Shown one piece after another: positions 1 through 8,024 of a DNA stretch of 20,667 nt (position 1 is its first letter; every line of letters starts with the position of its first letter). A program made the position numbers and the translations under genes. The stretch spans positions 1-20,667 of the forward strand of contig JBLIOL010000060.1 of the NCBI GenBank assembly GCA_047639615.1, in the 5' to 3' direction. The notes under the pieces were generated by a model that saw only the letters and a list, made by a program, of their open reading frames with translations, did not search any database and had not been told where the DNA came from. This stretch comes from CAYWNK01 sp047639615. GTDB lineage: Bacteria > Planctomycetota > UBA1135 > GCA-002686595.

Positions 1-2194
1 CGCGGCGTTCGAAGAGGTCGGTCCAGACCTCCTTCTCTTCATGGTCGACGATGCGCTCGGCCTGGGCTTGGGCCCAAGCGCGATAGGGATCGTCGTCGGC
101 CGCATTGCGGCGCGCTTCCACCAGCTCACCCAGGCGCGTGATGGCCTCCTGGGAATCGCCGGCCACGTAGCGTGCCCAAGCATCGCCCAGTCGAGCCGAG
201 GCCAAGTCGGGCTGACGCCTCAGGGCCTCGGTGAAGCTCGCCTCAGCGGCCACGGAATCTCCCAGCCCGAAGAGGTTGAAGCCCCGGCGGCTGTGCACCA
301 CGGCGCGGCTCGGATCCACTTCCAAGGCGCGCTCGTAGTAGCGCTCTGCAGCCAGAGCCTCGCCCAGGGCGCGCTTTAGTTCCGCCATGGCCACCAGGGC
401 ATCGGTGAAGTTGAGCTCCAGGTCCAAGGCGGCGCGCAGGTTTGCTTCGGCACCCACAAGGTCCTCCGCAGCAAACATCTGCCGTCCACGTTGGTACAGG
501 GTCCAAGCATCTGAAGGGTTGCCTTCGAAGGCCTGATTCACATAACCGAGGGCCTCGTCCGGGTGGCCGGTGACCTCCGCCAGCCAGGACAGCGCCCGGT
601 AGGCTGCATAGGCACGGAAAGGATCGGTGCTAGCGGCGGTCAAGAGCTCGCGCTTAGCGTTCTCCCAGTCACCATCCGCCGTGCGGGCCATGCCTAATGC
701 CAAAGCCAACTCGAAGTCCGCCTCCGGCAGTTCGTCGCCCAGTGCGCCCATGGCTGCATCGGCTTGCTCTCGGGCCTCGGAGGTGCCCAAGAAAGAAGCT
801 GTGGCCACCACGCCGGCCAGAGCCGCAGGGTGCAGGGAGTCCGCGTTCAGGGCACGCTTGAAAGCCACCAGTGCTTCGCTCGTACGACCCAGGAAGAGCA
901 GGGCCCGACCGTGGTCCGTTCGGATCGCCACGCGCTGGTACGCCTGGGCCTGACCCGAGGGCTCGCGCCGCTCGGCGTCCGCCAAGTGATCGAGAGCTTC
1001 GTCGCCGCGCCCGTGCTCCAGCAGAAAGCGACCGAAGCGCCAGTGAGCCAACCAACTCGTGCTCGAAACACCCAAGGCATCTCGATAGTGCTGCTCGGCT
1101 TGATCGAAGAGCCGGAAGCGTGTCACCAGGTCGCCGAGGCGCACATGGATCTCCGCGTGGGAGCGATAGCCGTCTGCGATCAGTCCTTGATAGATCTGGA
1201 AGGCGCCGTCGAAGTCGAAGCCGGCTTCGCGAATGCGGCCCAGGAGCAGGGTCGCTTCCACGTCGTCCCCATCCGAGATTGCCAACACACGCGTGCAGAT
1301 CTCGAGCGCGATCTCCAAGGCCCGCGGAACTTCGGTGCGCAGGCCGATACAGATGCGCGCGAAGTCCAAGGCATCGTCGTGCTCCGCGCTCCGCAGGGGA
1401 TCACTGAAGGCCACGAACTCGAGCTCGACCGCGTTGGCCGTGGTCTCGGCAAAGGCGAATTCCTTAATGCGGATACGCTCGTATTCGATGGCCGGCACGC
1501 CCGGGAATAGCAACTTGCCCGTCTCCGGGTCGACCTCGTCGAAGAGCACCGTATCCTCCCGCCGGCGGTCGAGCGTCCAACGATTCTCGTTGCGGATGCG
1601 CCCCCACTTCAGGCCGGGGATCTGGATCGAGTCATAGAGCTTGCGATAGCCCGCGATGCGCACCGCGGGATCATCGGCCACCAGATCAGCCAACTCGTCG
1701 GCGATGTCGGTTGCACCGGCATAACCCATCCCCGAGAGCGCGCTGTTCCCATCAGAACCCCCTCCGGCTGAACCGAAGTCGGCGGCTTCGATCTCGGAGC
1801 CGTCCTCGAGGGCCAAGCCCTCAAACAGACCAGCGACCGGCTCGGCCGCAGGGCTGGCCTGCAGCACGGCGCCCATGGCACGCGGCCGGGGTCCCCAGGC
1901 GAAGGGCACACGCAAGGCCGTGAGAGCCTCCAAGGGCGGCTCGTCCAGGGCCAAGGTCTGCAGAGGTGCCGTGTCGCGCGGCGGCGAAAAGAGATCCCTG
2001 GCGATGTCGGAACTGCGCCCATCAGGCGGCAGCGCCACATCCACGCCAGGTGAGAAGTAGTCCGTGAACTCGGGTGCATCGCCCACCCCGCCGCTCATGC
2101 GGCGAGCGCTGCCCGTAGTCAAATCGCCGTAGAGCCAGTAGCCCAGCAGCATGGTCGTCAGGCCGAGAACAACCGCTTCTTGTCGGATAGCCAT
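1..2194 (-). CDS. Membrane-anchored TPR protein in the PilP/GspC position (partial, runs off left edge)
   Basis: An open frame of 731 codons starts at the ATG at 2194 and has no stop before the window edge; reading it through in frame shows no interruption. The N-terminus (MAIRQEAVVL, then about residues 7-22) is a single hydrophobic segment, so it is probably a signal anchor. A low-complexity stretch with the motif RDLFSPP (residues 66-72) and a proline-rich tail follows; this resembles the short linker of PilP/GspC-type inner-membrane proteins, but that is a resemblance, not a firm match. From about residue 300 on the protein is a long run of degenerate TPR helices (for example around AEQHYRDALGV and AERYYERALEVDP). 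The start lies 4 nt after the stop of the PilO-like gene, so it is the last visible gene of the pilus/secretion-platform operon. Its likely role is a periplasmic or membrane scaffold. The C-terminus is unseen. Sure of the CDS and TPRs, less of the PilP/GspC link. Confidence 0.85.
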   Translation of the reverse strand, partial: MAIRQEAVVLGLTTMLLGYWLYGDLTTGSARRMSGGVGDAPEFTDYFSPGVDVALPPDGRSSDIARDLFSPPRDTAPLQTLALDEPPLEALTALRVPFAWGPRPRAMGAVLQASPAAEPVAGLFEGLALEDGSEIEAADFGSAGGGSDGNSALSGMGYAGATDIADELADLVADDPAVRIAGYRKLYDSIQIPGLKWGRIRNENRWTLDRRREDTVLFDEVDPETGKLLFPGVPAIEYERIRIKEFAFAETTANAVELEFVAFSDPLRSAEHDDALDFARICIGLRTEVPRALEIALEICTRVLAISDGDDVEATLLLGRIREAGFDFDGAFQIYQGLIADGYRSHAEIHVRLGDLVTRFRLFDQAEQHYRDALGVSSTSWLAHWRFGRFLLEHGRGDEALDHLADAERREPSGQAQAYQRVAIRTDHGRALLFLGRTSEALVAFKRALNADSLHPAALAGVVATASFLGTSEAREQADAAMGALGDELPEADFELALALGMARTADGDWENAKRELLTAASTDPFRAYAAYRALSWLAEVTGHPDEALGYVNQAFEGNPSDAWTLYQRGRQMFAAEDLVGAEANLRAALDLELNFTDALVAMAELKRALGEALAAERYYERALEVDPSRAVVHSRRGFNLFGLGDSVAAEASFTEALRRQPDLASARLGDAWARYVAGDSQEAITRLGELVEARRNAADDDPYRAWAQAQAERIVDHEEKEVWTDLFERR

Positions 2195-2198
2195 GGGA

Positions 2199-2978
2199 TT
2201 AGCCCTGCTCCTCGTCCACGCGCACATCGCTGAGGCGCACCACCAGGAAAGTCACTTCAGCACTGACTTCGTTGAGCTTGCTCGCGGCGGATTTGAGGTC
2301 GAATTGTTCCACGGTCAAGGGCTTGCCGTAGCGATTGGTCTGAGTCACAGCCAGGGTGTTCGTCATAGCTTCGGCATCGCCGATCATGCGCAAGCTCACG
2401 CGCGTGCGTTCCAGACGGCCGACCCCCGTGCGGGAGCCGAAGCCAGGGTCGAGGGTCACGCGCACTTCGGTCACCTGCTGCACGCCGGCGTCGATAGCGC
2501 AGCGCAGCACTCGATCCAAGAGATCGAGTGCCTCCATGTGGCGCTCAATAGTGTCCACGTTCAGGGTCTTCAAGGGCTCAAGCCCCAAGCCGTCCGGCAG
2601 GCTGATGCGCCGGCGTCCAGCCAACTGGGCCAGGTCCGCACGCACTTCGTCACGCCGCAGGAAGTACTGGTTGTTGGGCGAACCCAAGCCCTCCTGCAGC
2701 ATGAAATCAGGCCGTGGCTCGAAAGCCACCGCCGCTGAGAGGGCTGCGTAATCCTCGAGCAGGACCTCGTTTTGCTCTTCGGCACGGGCTAGCTCAGCCG
2801 TATTGAAGCGACCGATGCGCAACTCCGTCGTCGCCTTCTGCAGCCGGCTCATGGCCTGCCGCGCAGCGCCCCCGTAGGAGTCGCTCAGGAATAGAAAAGC
2901 GATCAAGAACACCAGGGCGCCCGCGCCCACAGTGACCACGAATCGCTTGTTCTCCTGCCAGTAATCGTTCAGGTCCAT
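2199..2978 (-). CDS. PilO/GspM-like inner-membrane assembly protein
   Basis: A 259-residue protein with a short cytoplasmic N-terminus (MDLNDYWQENKR), one transmembrane helix at about residues 13-32, a helical, probably coiled-coil stretch to about residue 85, and a C-terminal alpha/beta domain. This is the architecture of PilO and GspM, which pair with PilN/GspL in the inner-membrane platform of type IV pili and type II secretion systems. Sequence identity to known PilO proteins cannot be judged by eye, so the call rests on the topology, the length (PilO is usually about 200 residues) and above all on the position directly after a PilM-PilN fusion, with 5 nt between the genes. It probably forms a heterodimer with the PilN half of its neighbour. 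An alternative is a generic bitopic membrane protein of the same operon. Confidence 0.7.
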   Translation of the reverse strand: MDLNDYWQENKRFVVTVGAGALVFLIAFLFLSDSYGGAARQAMSRLQKATTELRIGRFNTAELARAEEQNEVLLEDYAALSAAVAFEPRPDFMLQEGLGSPNNQYFLRRDEVRADLAQLAGRRRISLPDGLGLEPLKTLNVDTIERHMEALDLLDRVLRCAIDAGVQQVTEVRVTLDPGFGSRTGVGRLERTRVSLRMIGDAEAMTNTLAVTQTNRYGKPLTVEQFDLKSAASKLNEVSAEVTFLVVRLSDVRVDEEQG

Positions 2979-2983
2979 GGGAG

Positions 2984-4624
2984 CTATTGGGCGTCCTCTT
3001 CGTCAGTCTTTACAGGGATCGCCGGTGCGAAAGTGGTCAAATCGATCGAGAAGGTGCCCCGGTCGATGCTGTCGTTAGCGCGCACGCTGGGAAGGTTCCG
3101 CTTGAGCAGTCCCACCAGTTGTTGGTGTTGCCCGGTGGGCGACACGGCGCTTTCCCGCACGCGGCCGCGTACGGAGAGCAAGGGCCCTGGGTCGCCATCC
3201 CGGTCGAGGCCGATCTCAGCATCGTGACGCCAGTCACCGCTGAGGCGCGTGATCCAGAAGTCCGGCGGCAGCGAGTCGCCGAAGAACTGCAGGGTGCGAG
3301 CCAGCTGCTCGCCCATGCCGGCGGTGGTCTGCAGGTCGTTGACCACCACACTCAGCGCCTCGTTCTCTTCCAGGAGCCTCTGGGCTGCGCTGTCGGTGCT
3401 CTTGGCACGGCTCAACTTGCGGTGCAAGCTCTGGCCTTGGGAGGCGATCGTCTGGGTGTCGCGCTTGAGGTCGTACACGTAGAAGCCCAGGTAGGAGATG
3501 GCCAACACGGCCGCCACCAACAACAGGGCTGTCTTGCCGAAGAACTCGCGCCGCGCGGCCACGCTCTGGGGCAGCAGCTCCAGGCTGTAGGCGCCCGGCG
3601 AACTGCTCATGGTGGCTAGGCCGAGGGCCACCACCGATTCCAGGCGGAAGGACTCCAGCTCGGTCGCACTCTGGGCGTCGAGCTTGCTGGTGTCCACGAC
3701 CCGGAAGGGATCGAAGAGCTCGGCGCGCACGCCCATACCCTTCGAGAAGTACTCGGGCAGACCTTCGAGGGCCGAGCCGCCGCCACAGAGCATGACCCGG
3801 TCCAGCTTCAGGCCGCCGATCTTCAGCTGCGACTTGGCGAACATCACCGTGGACTGCAACAGCGAGAGCAACTGCCCCGCCGCGGCCTGGGCCGCGTGGC
3901 TGGCACGCTCATGGTTCGGGCTCGGAAAGCGGGCGCCCGGCAGCAAGGTGGCGTACTCGCGCTTGAGCACCTCCGCCTGGGACGGGGTCACCGAAAGCCG
4001 CGTGCTAATGGCATCGTCAAAGAGCTTCGAGCCCCCTGTCAGGCTACGCGCGAAGAGGATGTCCGGCCCGCGCGCGATGACCACATCCACGTGCTCGTGG
4101 CCGATGTTGGCGATCAACACCGTGTCGTCCTCGACCACACCGTAGTGGGACCAGGCCACGTAGAGCGCGATAGCGCTGGGTGAGAAGCAATCCAAGCTGC
4201 CGCCGAGGGCGGACAGGCCTTCCATGTGCTCCTCTAGCAAGGACTCGCGCGCCATGGCCAGCAGCACAATGTCCTCACCCTCCACCTCCGGCATTTCAGG
4301 TAGCAGGTTAAAATCGCTGACCACCTCGGCTCCCGACTGGTCGCCGATCTCGGCCACCTCGAAGCGCATGAGCTTGCGCAGTTGCCAATCCGGCACCCGC
4401 GGCACGCGCGTATAACGCACGTTGACGTCGCGCCCGGTCAGGGCAACGCGCGCCTTGGTGGGCTTGAAGCCAGGCTCAAAGCCATGCCAAGCGTCACCCA
4501 GCACCTCGACCGCGTGCTCCGAGATCCCGAAGTCCGTGGCGTGAAAGGTGCCGCCTTTGAAGTATCCGCGGATGGCCTTGGACGTACGCAGGCCCACATC
4601 GATGCCTGTAGCTGTGGTAGCCAT
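2984..4624 (-). CDS. PilM-PilN fusion (GspL-like) pilus/secretion platform ATPase-fold protein
   Basis: A 546-residue protein. Residues 1 to about 340 are a PilM-type actin-like domain: the phosphate-1 motif GIDVGLRTSKA (7-17), a second phosphate-type segment IANIGHEHVDVVIARG (171-186), and the adenosine-type motif RVMLCGGGSALEGLP (276-290). Residues 348-352 (LELLP) match the INLLP-type start of PilN, followed by one transmembrane helix at about 362-384, a coiled coil and a periplasmic domain. In most type IV pilus systems PilM and PilN are separate proteins; here they are one chain, as in GspL of type II secretion. The start is supported by a GAGGAG ribosome binding site 8 nt upstream. The start is 2 nt past the stop of the FHA gene. 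The expected role is to link the cytoplasmic assembly ATPase to the membrane platform; that ATPase, PilC and the secretin are not in the window. Confidence 0.87.
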   Translation of the reverse strand: MATTATGIDVGLRTSKAIRGYFKGGTFHATDFGISEHAVEVLGDAWHGFEPGFKPTKARVALTGRDVNVRYTRVPRVPDWQLRKLMRFEVAEIGDQSGAEVVSDFNLLPEMPEVEGEDIVLLAMARESLLEEHMEGLSALGGSLDCFSPSAIALYVAWSHYGVVEDDTVLIANIGHEHVDVVIARGPDILFARSLTGGSKLFDDAISTRLSVTPSQAEVLKREYATLLPGARFPSPNHERASHAAQAAAGQLLSLLQSTVMFAKSQLKIGGLKLDRVMLCGGGSALEGLPEYFSKGMGVRAELFDPFRVVDTSKLDAQSATELESFRLESVVALGLATMSSSPGAYSLELLPQSVAARREFFGKTALLLVAAVLAISYLGFYVYDLKRDTQTIASQGQSLHRKLSRAKSTDSAAQRLLEENEALSVVVNDLQTTAGMGEQLARTLQFFGDSLPPDFWITRLSGDWRHDAEIGLDRDGDPGPLLSVRGRVRESAVSPTGQHQQLVGLLKRNLPSVRANDSIDRGTFSIDLTTFAPAIPVKTDEEDAQ

Positions 4625-4626
4625 GC

Positions 4627-6813
4627 TTAGTGCTCCTCGCCGTGCTCTTCGTGAGCGGGGAATCGTTCGGTTGTGTAGGTGGAAACGGCCGCGGCCAAAG
4701 CCTTGGCGGACAGCTCGTCGAGCGCTCGCTGGATCGCATCCAAGCGCAGGACCTCGTTGTGATCCCCCTGTGCGTCCAGCTCGAGCAGCTCCTCATCGAG
4801 TGCTGCCACGAGCGCGGCCGCCGACGTGGCGACCTCGCTACCGGTATAGGTTTCTTCGATCGAGTAAGCGGCTGCTCGGCACTCGCGATAGAGATCAGCC
4901 AAGGCAAAGAAGCGTGCGCGCTCGACCTTGTCGCTGAGTGCGGTCAAGCCCTCCAGCCCGGCCTGCACCAGGGTGCTGCGGGCGGCGTCGGCCTCGGCCA
5001 CAGCCGCGGTCTCGTAGGGGTAGCGCTCGAGCAACACTTTCCAGTTGCGCAAGGCCTCGCCCAGGTCGCCACGTTGGGTGGCTTGGCGCGCGTTGGTGGC
5101 CAAGTTGAGGGCCTCCGTGCGCTCCAGCTTGAAGCGCGTCTGCAGCAGCACATCGCCCGAAGCGGGCAACTGCACTTGAATGCGCAATCCGCTGCCACTG
5201 AGGCTGCCGACCACGCTCGCTTCGCGACCGAAGGCCAAGCGCAGGAGGTTGTTGCCGGCGCCTGCCAAGAGGTCGGTAACGCCTTCGGCCTCGAAGGCGC
5301 CGCCACGCGGTCCGTATCCAGCCGCTCCCAAGGTCGCCACGCCGCTGTCCAGCAGACGCGCTTCCAAGCGTGCGGAGAGCACGACCGGCGAGCTCGCTTG
5401 CCAGGCCAAACGCACGCCCTGAGCCTCTTCGGTCAGGGTCATGGGCAAGGACTCGCTCGCGCCCGCGCTCGCGCGCAAACGCAGTCCGGAGACCAGGATT
5501 GCGTCGATCTTGAACACGGTCAGCGCCGTGCTGGGCGTTCCCAAGCCGTAGAAGCGCACCTCGTCCAAGGTCTGGCTCGGTGCCGCGCCTACACCTTGAA
5601 TGAAGGAGACGTCATCGGCCTCGACCCATGCATCGGGGTTGAAGTCGGACTCGATATCCGCGTTGGTTTGAGGCACCCCAGGAGGGCCGCTCGCAGCGAT
5701 CACCACCTGGGCCCGGTCGTAGCCGTCGGGGATGGTGCCGCTCACGTGGGCCCCTGCGAAGGAGCCCCCGGTCTCGATCGGTGAGGACCAAACCGTGGTC
5801 GTGCCCGGACCGTTCTCCTTGGTAGAGGAGAAGATCACGCCCAGGGCAGCGCTAGCACTGGATCCGCGGCGCATCTGGGCGCGGGCGTCGAACTGCTTGC
5901 CGCCCGTCACGCGCATCAGATCCGAATCGTGGAAGGCCGCCGCACCCATGGTGAGCCCGTCGACGCGCACGCCCTTGGCTCCCGTCACGCGCGCTGCGGC
6001 GACACTCTGGAAGCTATCGCTCTGCTCTTCGCGGGCACTCCATCCTGAGCTGCTCTCGAAGGATGCGCCGGTGCTGACCAGGTTGCCGGGGACGGCGACC
6101 ACGGGGGCTGTCCTCGGAGCCCCTTCGTCGCCACCACGGCCGTAGAACCAATAGCCGCCAGCGGCCAGGATCGCGCCCAGGCCCAGCAGCAACAAAGGTA
6201 ATTTGCTCGAGCCCTTGGCCGCGCGCTCTAGCACCTCGGCGCTGACCACGAGCGGCTCGGAGCCACCGAGGTCGTCACCCTCGAGGGCGAAAGCAGCGGC
6301 GGGCACTGCGGCGGGCACTGCGGCGGGCACTGCGGGTTGCGCCTTGGGCGGCGCTTCGGGAGCCACGGAAGGCGCCACCTTGCGGGCCGGAATCGGCGCC
6401 TGGCGCGTGGACTCAGGAGCAGCTTCGGCAGCAGGCTCATCGAACTCCAGTTCGAGCTCCAACTCCATGCCCACGGGATCCGTGTCGCCTCCAGCGCCCA
6501 GGCCAGGCGCGGCGGCGCCATCGAGCAGCACCAGGAGCATCACATCGCCGAAGGACACGTGATCCCCAGCCTGTAGCACGGAGCTCTCGATCTTCTGCTT
6601 GCCCACGCGGGTGCCGTTGGTGCTGCCGAGGTCGCGGACCCGCAGCTCGCCACCCTCGAGGGTCAGCTCGGCATGCTTGCCAGAGACAGAGGTAGCGGCG
6701 ATTTGGAGGCTATTACCGGGCTTGCGCCCAACCAGGAAGGGGCTGCCCTCCAGGGCGACCGTCTCGCCCGAACGCTCACCGGACTCGAAGCGCAGGGAGT
6801 ACCGAGGACTCAT
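4627..6813 (-). CDS. FHA-domain single-pass membrane protein with carbohydrate-binding-like and helical C-terminal regions
   Basis: From the ATG at 6813 the product is 728 residues. Residues 4-98 form a canonical FHA domain, the phosphothreonine-binding fold: GRKPGN (29-34), SGKHAEL (44-50) and GSTNGT (63-68). An acidic and then Pro/Ala-rich linker (about 115-175, with an AVPA repeat) leads to a transmembrane helix at about 204-224, so FHA is cytoplasmic and the rest is outside. The outer part begins like a CBM/jelly-roll module (NLVSTGASFESSSGWS, 244-259) and ends in a helical, TPR-like region containing LRNWKVLLERYPYE. An upstream GTG at 6894 would add 27 residues, but the FHA fold starts right after the ATG, so the ATG is preferred. 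It is the first gene of the platform operon. It may sense phosphorylation by a Hanks-type kinase and pass it to the pilus/secretion platform (inference). Confidence 0.87.
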   Translation of the reverse strand: MSPRYSLRFESGERSGETVALEGSPFLVGRKPGNSLQIAATSVSGKHAELTLEGGELRVRDLGSTNGTRVGKQKIESSVLQAGDHVSFGDVMLLVLLDGAAAPGLGAGGDTDPVGMELELELEFDEPAAEAAPESTRQAPIPARKVAPSVAPEAPPKAQPAVPAAVPAAVPAAAFALEGDDLGGSEPLVVSAEVLERAAKGSSKLPLLLLGLGAILAAGGYWFYGRGGDEGAPRTAPVVAVPGNLVSTGASFESSSGWSAREEQSDSFQSVAAARVTGAKGVRVDGLTMGAAAFHDSDLMRVTGGKQFDARAQMRRGSSASAALGVIFSSTKENGPGTTTVWSSPIETGGSFAGAHVSGTIPDGYDRAQVVIAASGPPGVPQTNADIESDFNPDAWVEADDVSFIQGVGAAPSQTLDEVRFYGLGTPSTALTVFKIDAILVSGLRLRASAGASESLPMTLTEEAQGVRLAWQASSPVVLSARLEARLLDSGVATLGAAGYGPRGGAFEAEGVTDLLAGAGNNLLRLAFGREASVVGSLSGSGLRIQVQLPASGDVLLQTRFKLERTEALNLATNARQATQRGDLGEALRNWKVLLERYPYETAAVAEADAARSTLVQAGLEGLTALSDKVERARFFALADLYRECRAAAYSIEETYTGSEVATSAAALVAALDEELLELDAQGDHNEVLRLDAIQRALDELSAKALAAAVSTYTTERFPAHEEHGEEH
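6296..6331. repeat. Three-copy 12-bp tandem repeat in the FHA gene linker
   Basis: The unit GCGGCGGGCACT occurs three times in a row without mismatch. On the coding (minus) strand it gives the repeated tetrapeptide AVPA in the disordered linker between the FHA domain and the membrane helix. The unit keeps the reading frame, so copy number can change without breaking the gene. Confidence 0.9.
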
Positions 6814-6949
6814 AAATGGCAGTAAAGGACCGAGGGGAGGAGCAAGGCAGGCTGCGGAGGATGCCGGCAGGCCCACGGCGGCGCCCACAGACACCGCGCA
6901 AATCGTTCCTAGCTGCTTGTGAGGGCAGAGTTACCACCGTATGCACGCA

Positions 6950-6982
6950 CCTAGGCGAGCCAGGATACAAGGGCTGCCTAGG
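6950..6982. other. Inverted repeat between the RadC-like and FHA genes
   Basis: CCTAGGCGAGCC (6950-6961) and GGCTGCCTAGG (6972-6982) pair over 11 bp with one bulged base around a 10-nt loop. It lies in the 201-nt gap after the RadC-like gene and upstream of the FHA-led operon. No T-run follows on either strand, so a classical intrinsic terminator is not shown. It could be an operator or an RNA hairpin of the operon leader. Nothing else was recognised in this gap. Confidence 0.4.
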
Positions 6983-7014
6983 GCGAGTCCATCGGCACCC
7001 CCTCCCTATTCCAT

Positions 7015-7695
7015 CTAGATTATGCCGCGCTCGCGCAGACTGACCCAGACGCCCTCCCCGACGATCACGTGATCCAGCAGGGGGATGCCCAATAGCTCGC
7101 CGCTCGAGACCAGGCGCCGGGTCAGTTCCAGATCCTCCAGACTAGGCTCCGGGTCCCCTGAGGGGTGATTGTGGGCCACCACCAGCGCGGCTGCATTCAA
7201 GCGCACTGCGGCTCGATAAACCTCCCTGGGGTGCACCAATGAGGCGGTCAGCGTCCCCACCGAGACCTGGCGCACGCTGATGGGCCGATGCCGGGCGTCC
7301 AGCAGGACCGCATGAAATTCCTCCTGTTCGAGTCCTTCCAGGCGCGCGGCCAACAGGCCGTGCAGCAATTCCGCCACCTGGCCCGGCCGGCGCAGAGCTG
7401 GTCCAGGCTGACTGCGCTGGAGCGCGCGCCCGAGAGCTGCCGCCGAACACAAGCGCTCGGCGGCTCGCAGACCCAGCTCAGCGTGACAGGCCAATTCCTC
7501 TGGGGAGCGCCGCACGAGTGCGCGCAGCTCCTGCACCGAGTCGAGTCCAGCGCGTACCAAGCGCCGCCCCGCGCGCGACCCGACCAGGCACGTGAGTGCC
7601 TGCAAGACTTCCGCCTCAAGGCCCTGACCTAATTTCGCTTCGGGGTGTCCCCAACCATTTGTCAAACGCTCCGTATTCGCAATCCTGATGCACAT
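7015..7695 (-). CDS. radC: RadC-family JAB/MPN-domain protein
   Basis: A 226-residue protein, the usual length of RadC (about 225). The C-terminal JAMM motif is intact: HNHPSGD at 175-181 and an upstream glutamate in QEEFH (124-128), as in zinc-binding JAB/MPN folds. The ending LLDHVIVGEGVWVSLRERGI is typical of RadC. The N-terminal half has the helix-hairpin-helix region in diverged form (SPEELACHAELGLRAAERL, about 64-82) and lacks the common LSDAELLALLL-type block. The true molecular role of RadC is unsettled; the old DNA-repair assignment is doubtful. The ATG at 7695 has AAGGA directly abutting it, which is too close for a standard site, so a slightly later start such as the TTG at codon 11 is possible. 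It is a single gene, not coupled to its neighbours. Confidence 0.87.
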   Translation of the reverse strand: MCIRIANTERLTNGWGHPEAKLGQGLEAEVLQALTCLVGSRAGRRLVRAGLDSVQELRALVRRSPEELACHAELGLRAAERLCSAAALGRALQRSQPGPALRRPGQVAELLHGLLAARLEGLEQEEFHAVLLDARHRPISVRQVSVGTLTASLVHPREVYRAAVRLNAAALVVAHNHPSGDPEPSLEDLELTRRLVSSGELLGIPLLDHVIVGEGVWVSLRERGII

Positions 7696-7721
7696 TCCTT
7701 CAGAACTATTCCGGCGTGACT

Positions 7722-7749
7722 TTGGTTACAAAAACTCCAATGATATTCT
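7722..7749 (+). promoter_or_regulatory. Weak candidate sigma-70-type promoter for the small ORF
   Basis: TTGGTT (7722-7727) and TATTCT (7744-7749) are 16 nt apart within a locally AT-rich patch of otherwise GC-rich DNA, about 100 nt upstream of the small ORF at 7850. Both hexamers match the consensus only partly. A short dyad, AGACC and GGTCT around a 6-nt loop, lies in the presumed leader just upstream of the ribosome binding site. Confidence 0.25.
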
Positions 7750-7849
7750 TTTGTCACCTCACGAAAAAGGTGTACCGGACGCGCAAGTTGTTCCCGATGA
7801 TACTTGCGGAGACCTTCGTGGGTCTTCACCAAGAAGCTAAGGAGAAGTC

Positions 7850-7975
7850 GTGAGTCCGATAATCTTGTTGGGAGTTGGTTTGCTCAGTCTCTGGACTTTG
7901 GAGATGGTCCTCGTCTGGGCACGCTACAGGAGCTTTCTGCGCCACGAGCGCGAGCTGTTCATCGAACAGCTCTAG
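7850..7975 (+). CDS. Candidate 41-residue single-pass membrane protein
   Basis: A GTG-started frame of 41 codons plus TAG. It has one of the best ribosome binding sites in the window: AAGGAG at 7839-7844, 5 nt before the GTG. Residues 3-22 are hydrophobic (IILLGVGLLSLW and on) and a basic, amphipathic tail follows (RYRSFLRHERELF), as expected for a small inner-membrane protein with its charged tail in the cytoplasm. No family is recognised. It stands alone on the plus strand between two minus-strand genes, with a weak promoter candidate upstream and a hairpin 50 nt downstream. It could be a regulator subunit or a toxin-like peptide, but the sequence does not say which. The alternative is a chance ORF. 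Confidence 0.5.
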   Translation: MSPIILLGVGLLSLWTLEMVLVWARYRSFLRHERELFIEQL

Positions 7976-8024
7976 CTCGGTTACGCAGAAGTCACACGGA
8001 TTGTCGGGCGTACGATGGAGAGCC

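Noticed and set aside
764..1510. A 248-codon plus-strand ORF.
   Set aside because: It lies antisense to the TPR gene, whose frame is open through the whole region and gives recognisable TPR helices; the plus-strand product has no domain and an odd composition.
4630..5784. A 384-codon plus-strand ORF.
   Set aside because: It is the mirror frame of the FHA protein's extracytoplasmic part; GC-rich DNA often gives such long antisense frames.
6814..6894. GTG start at 6894 for the FHA protein.
   Set aside because: The extra 27 residues are a low-complexity stretch before a complete FHA domain, and the ATG at 6813 starts right at the domain.
7659..7664. TTGACA on the minus strand as a -35 box.
   Set aside because: It lies inside the RadC-like reading frame near its start and no -10 element follows at the right distance.
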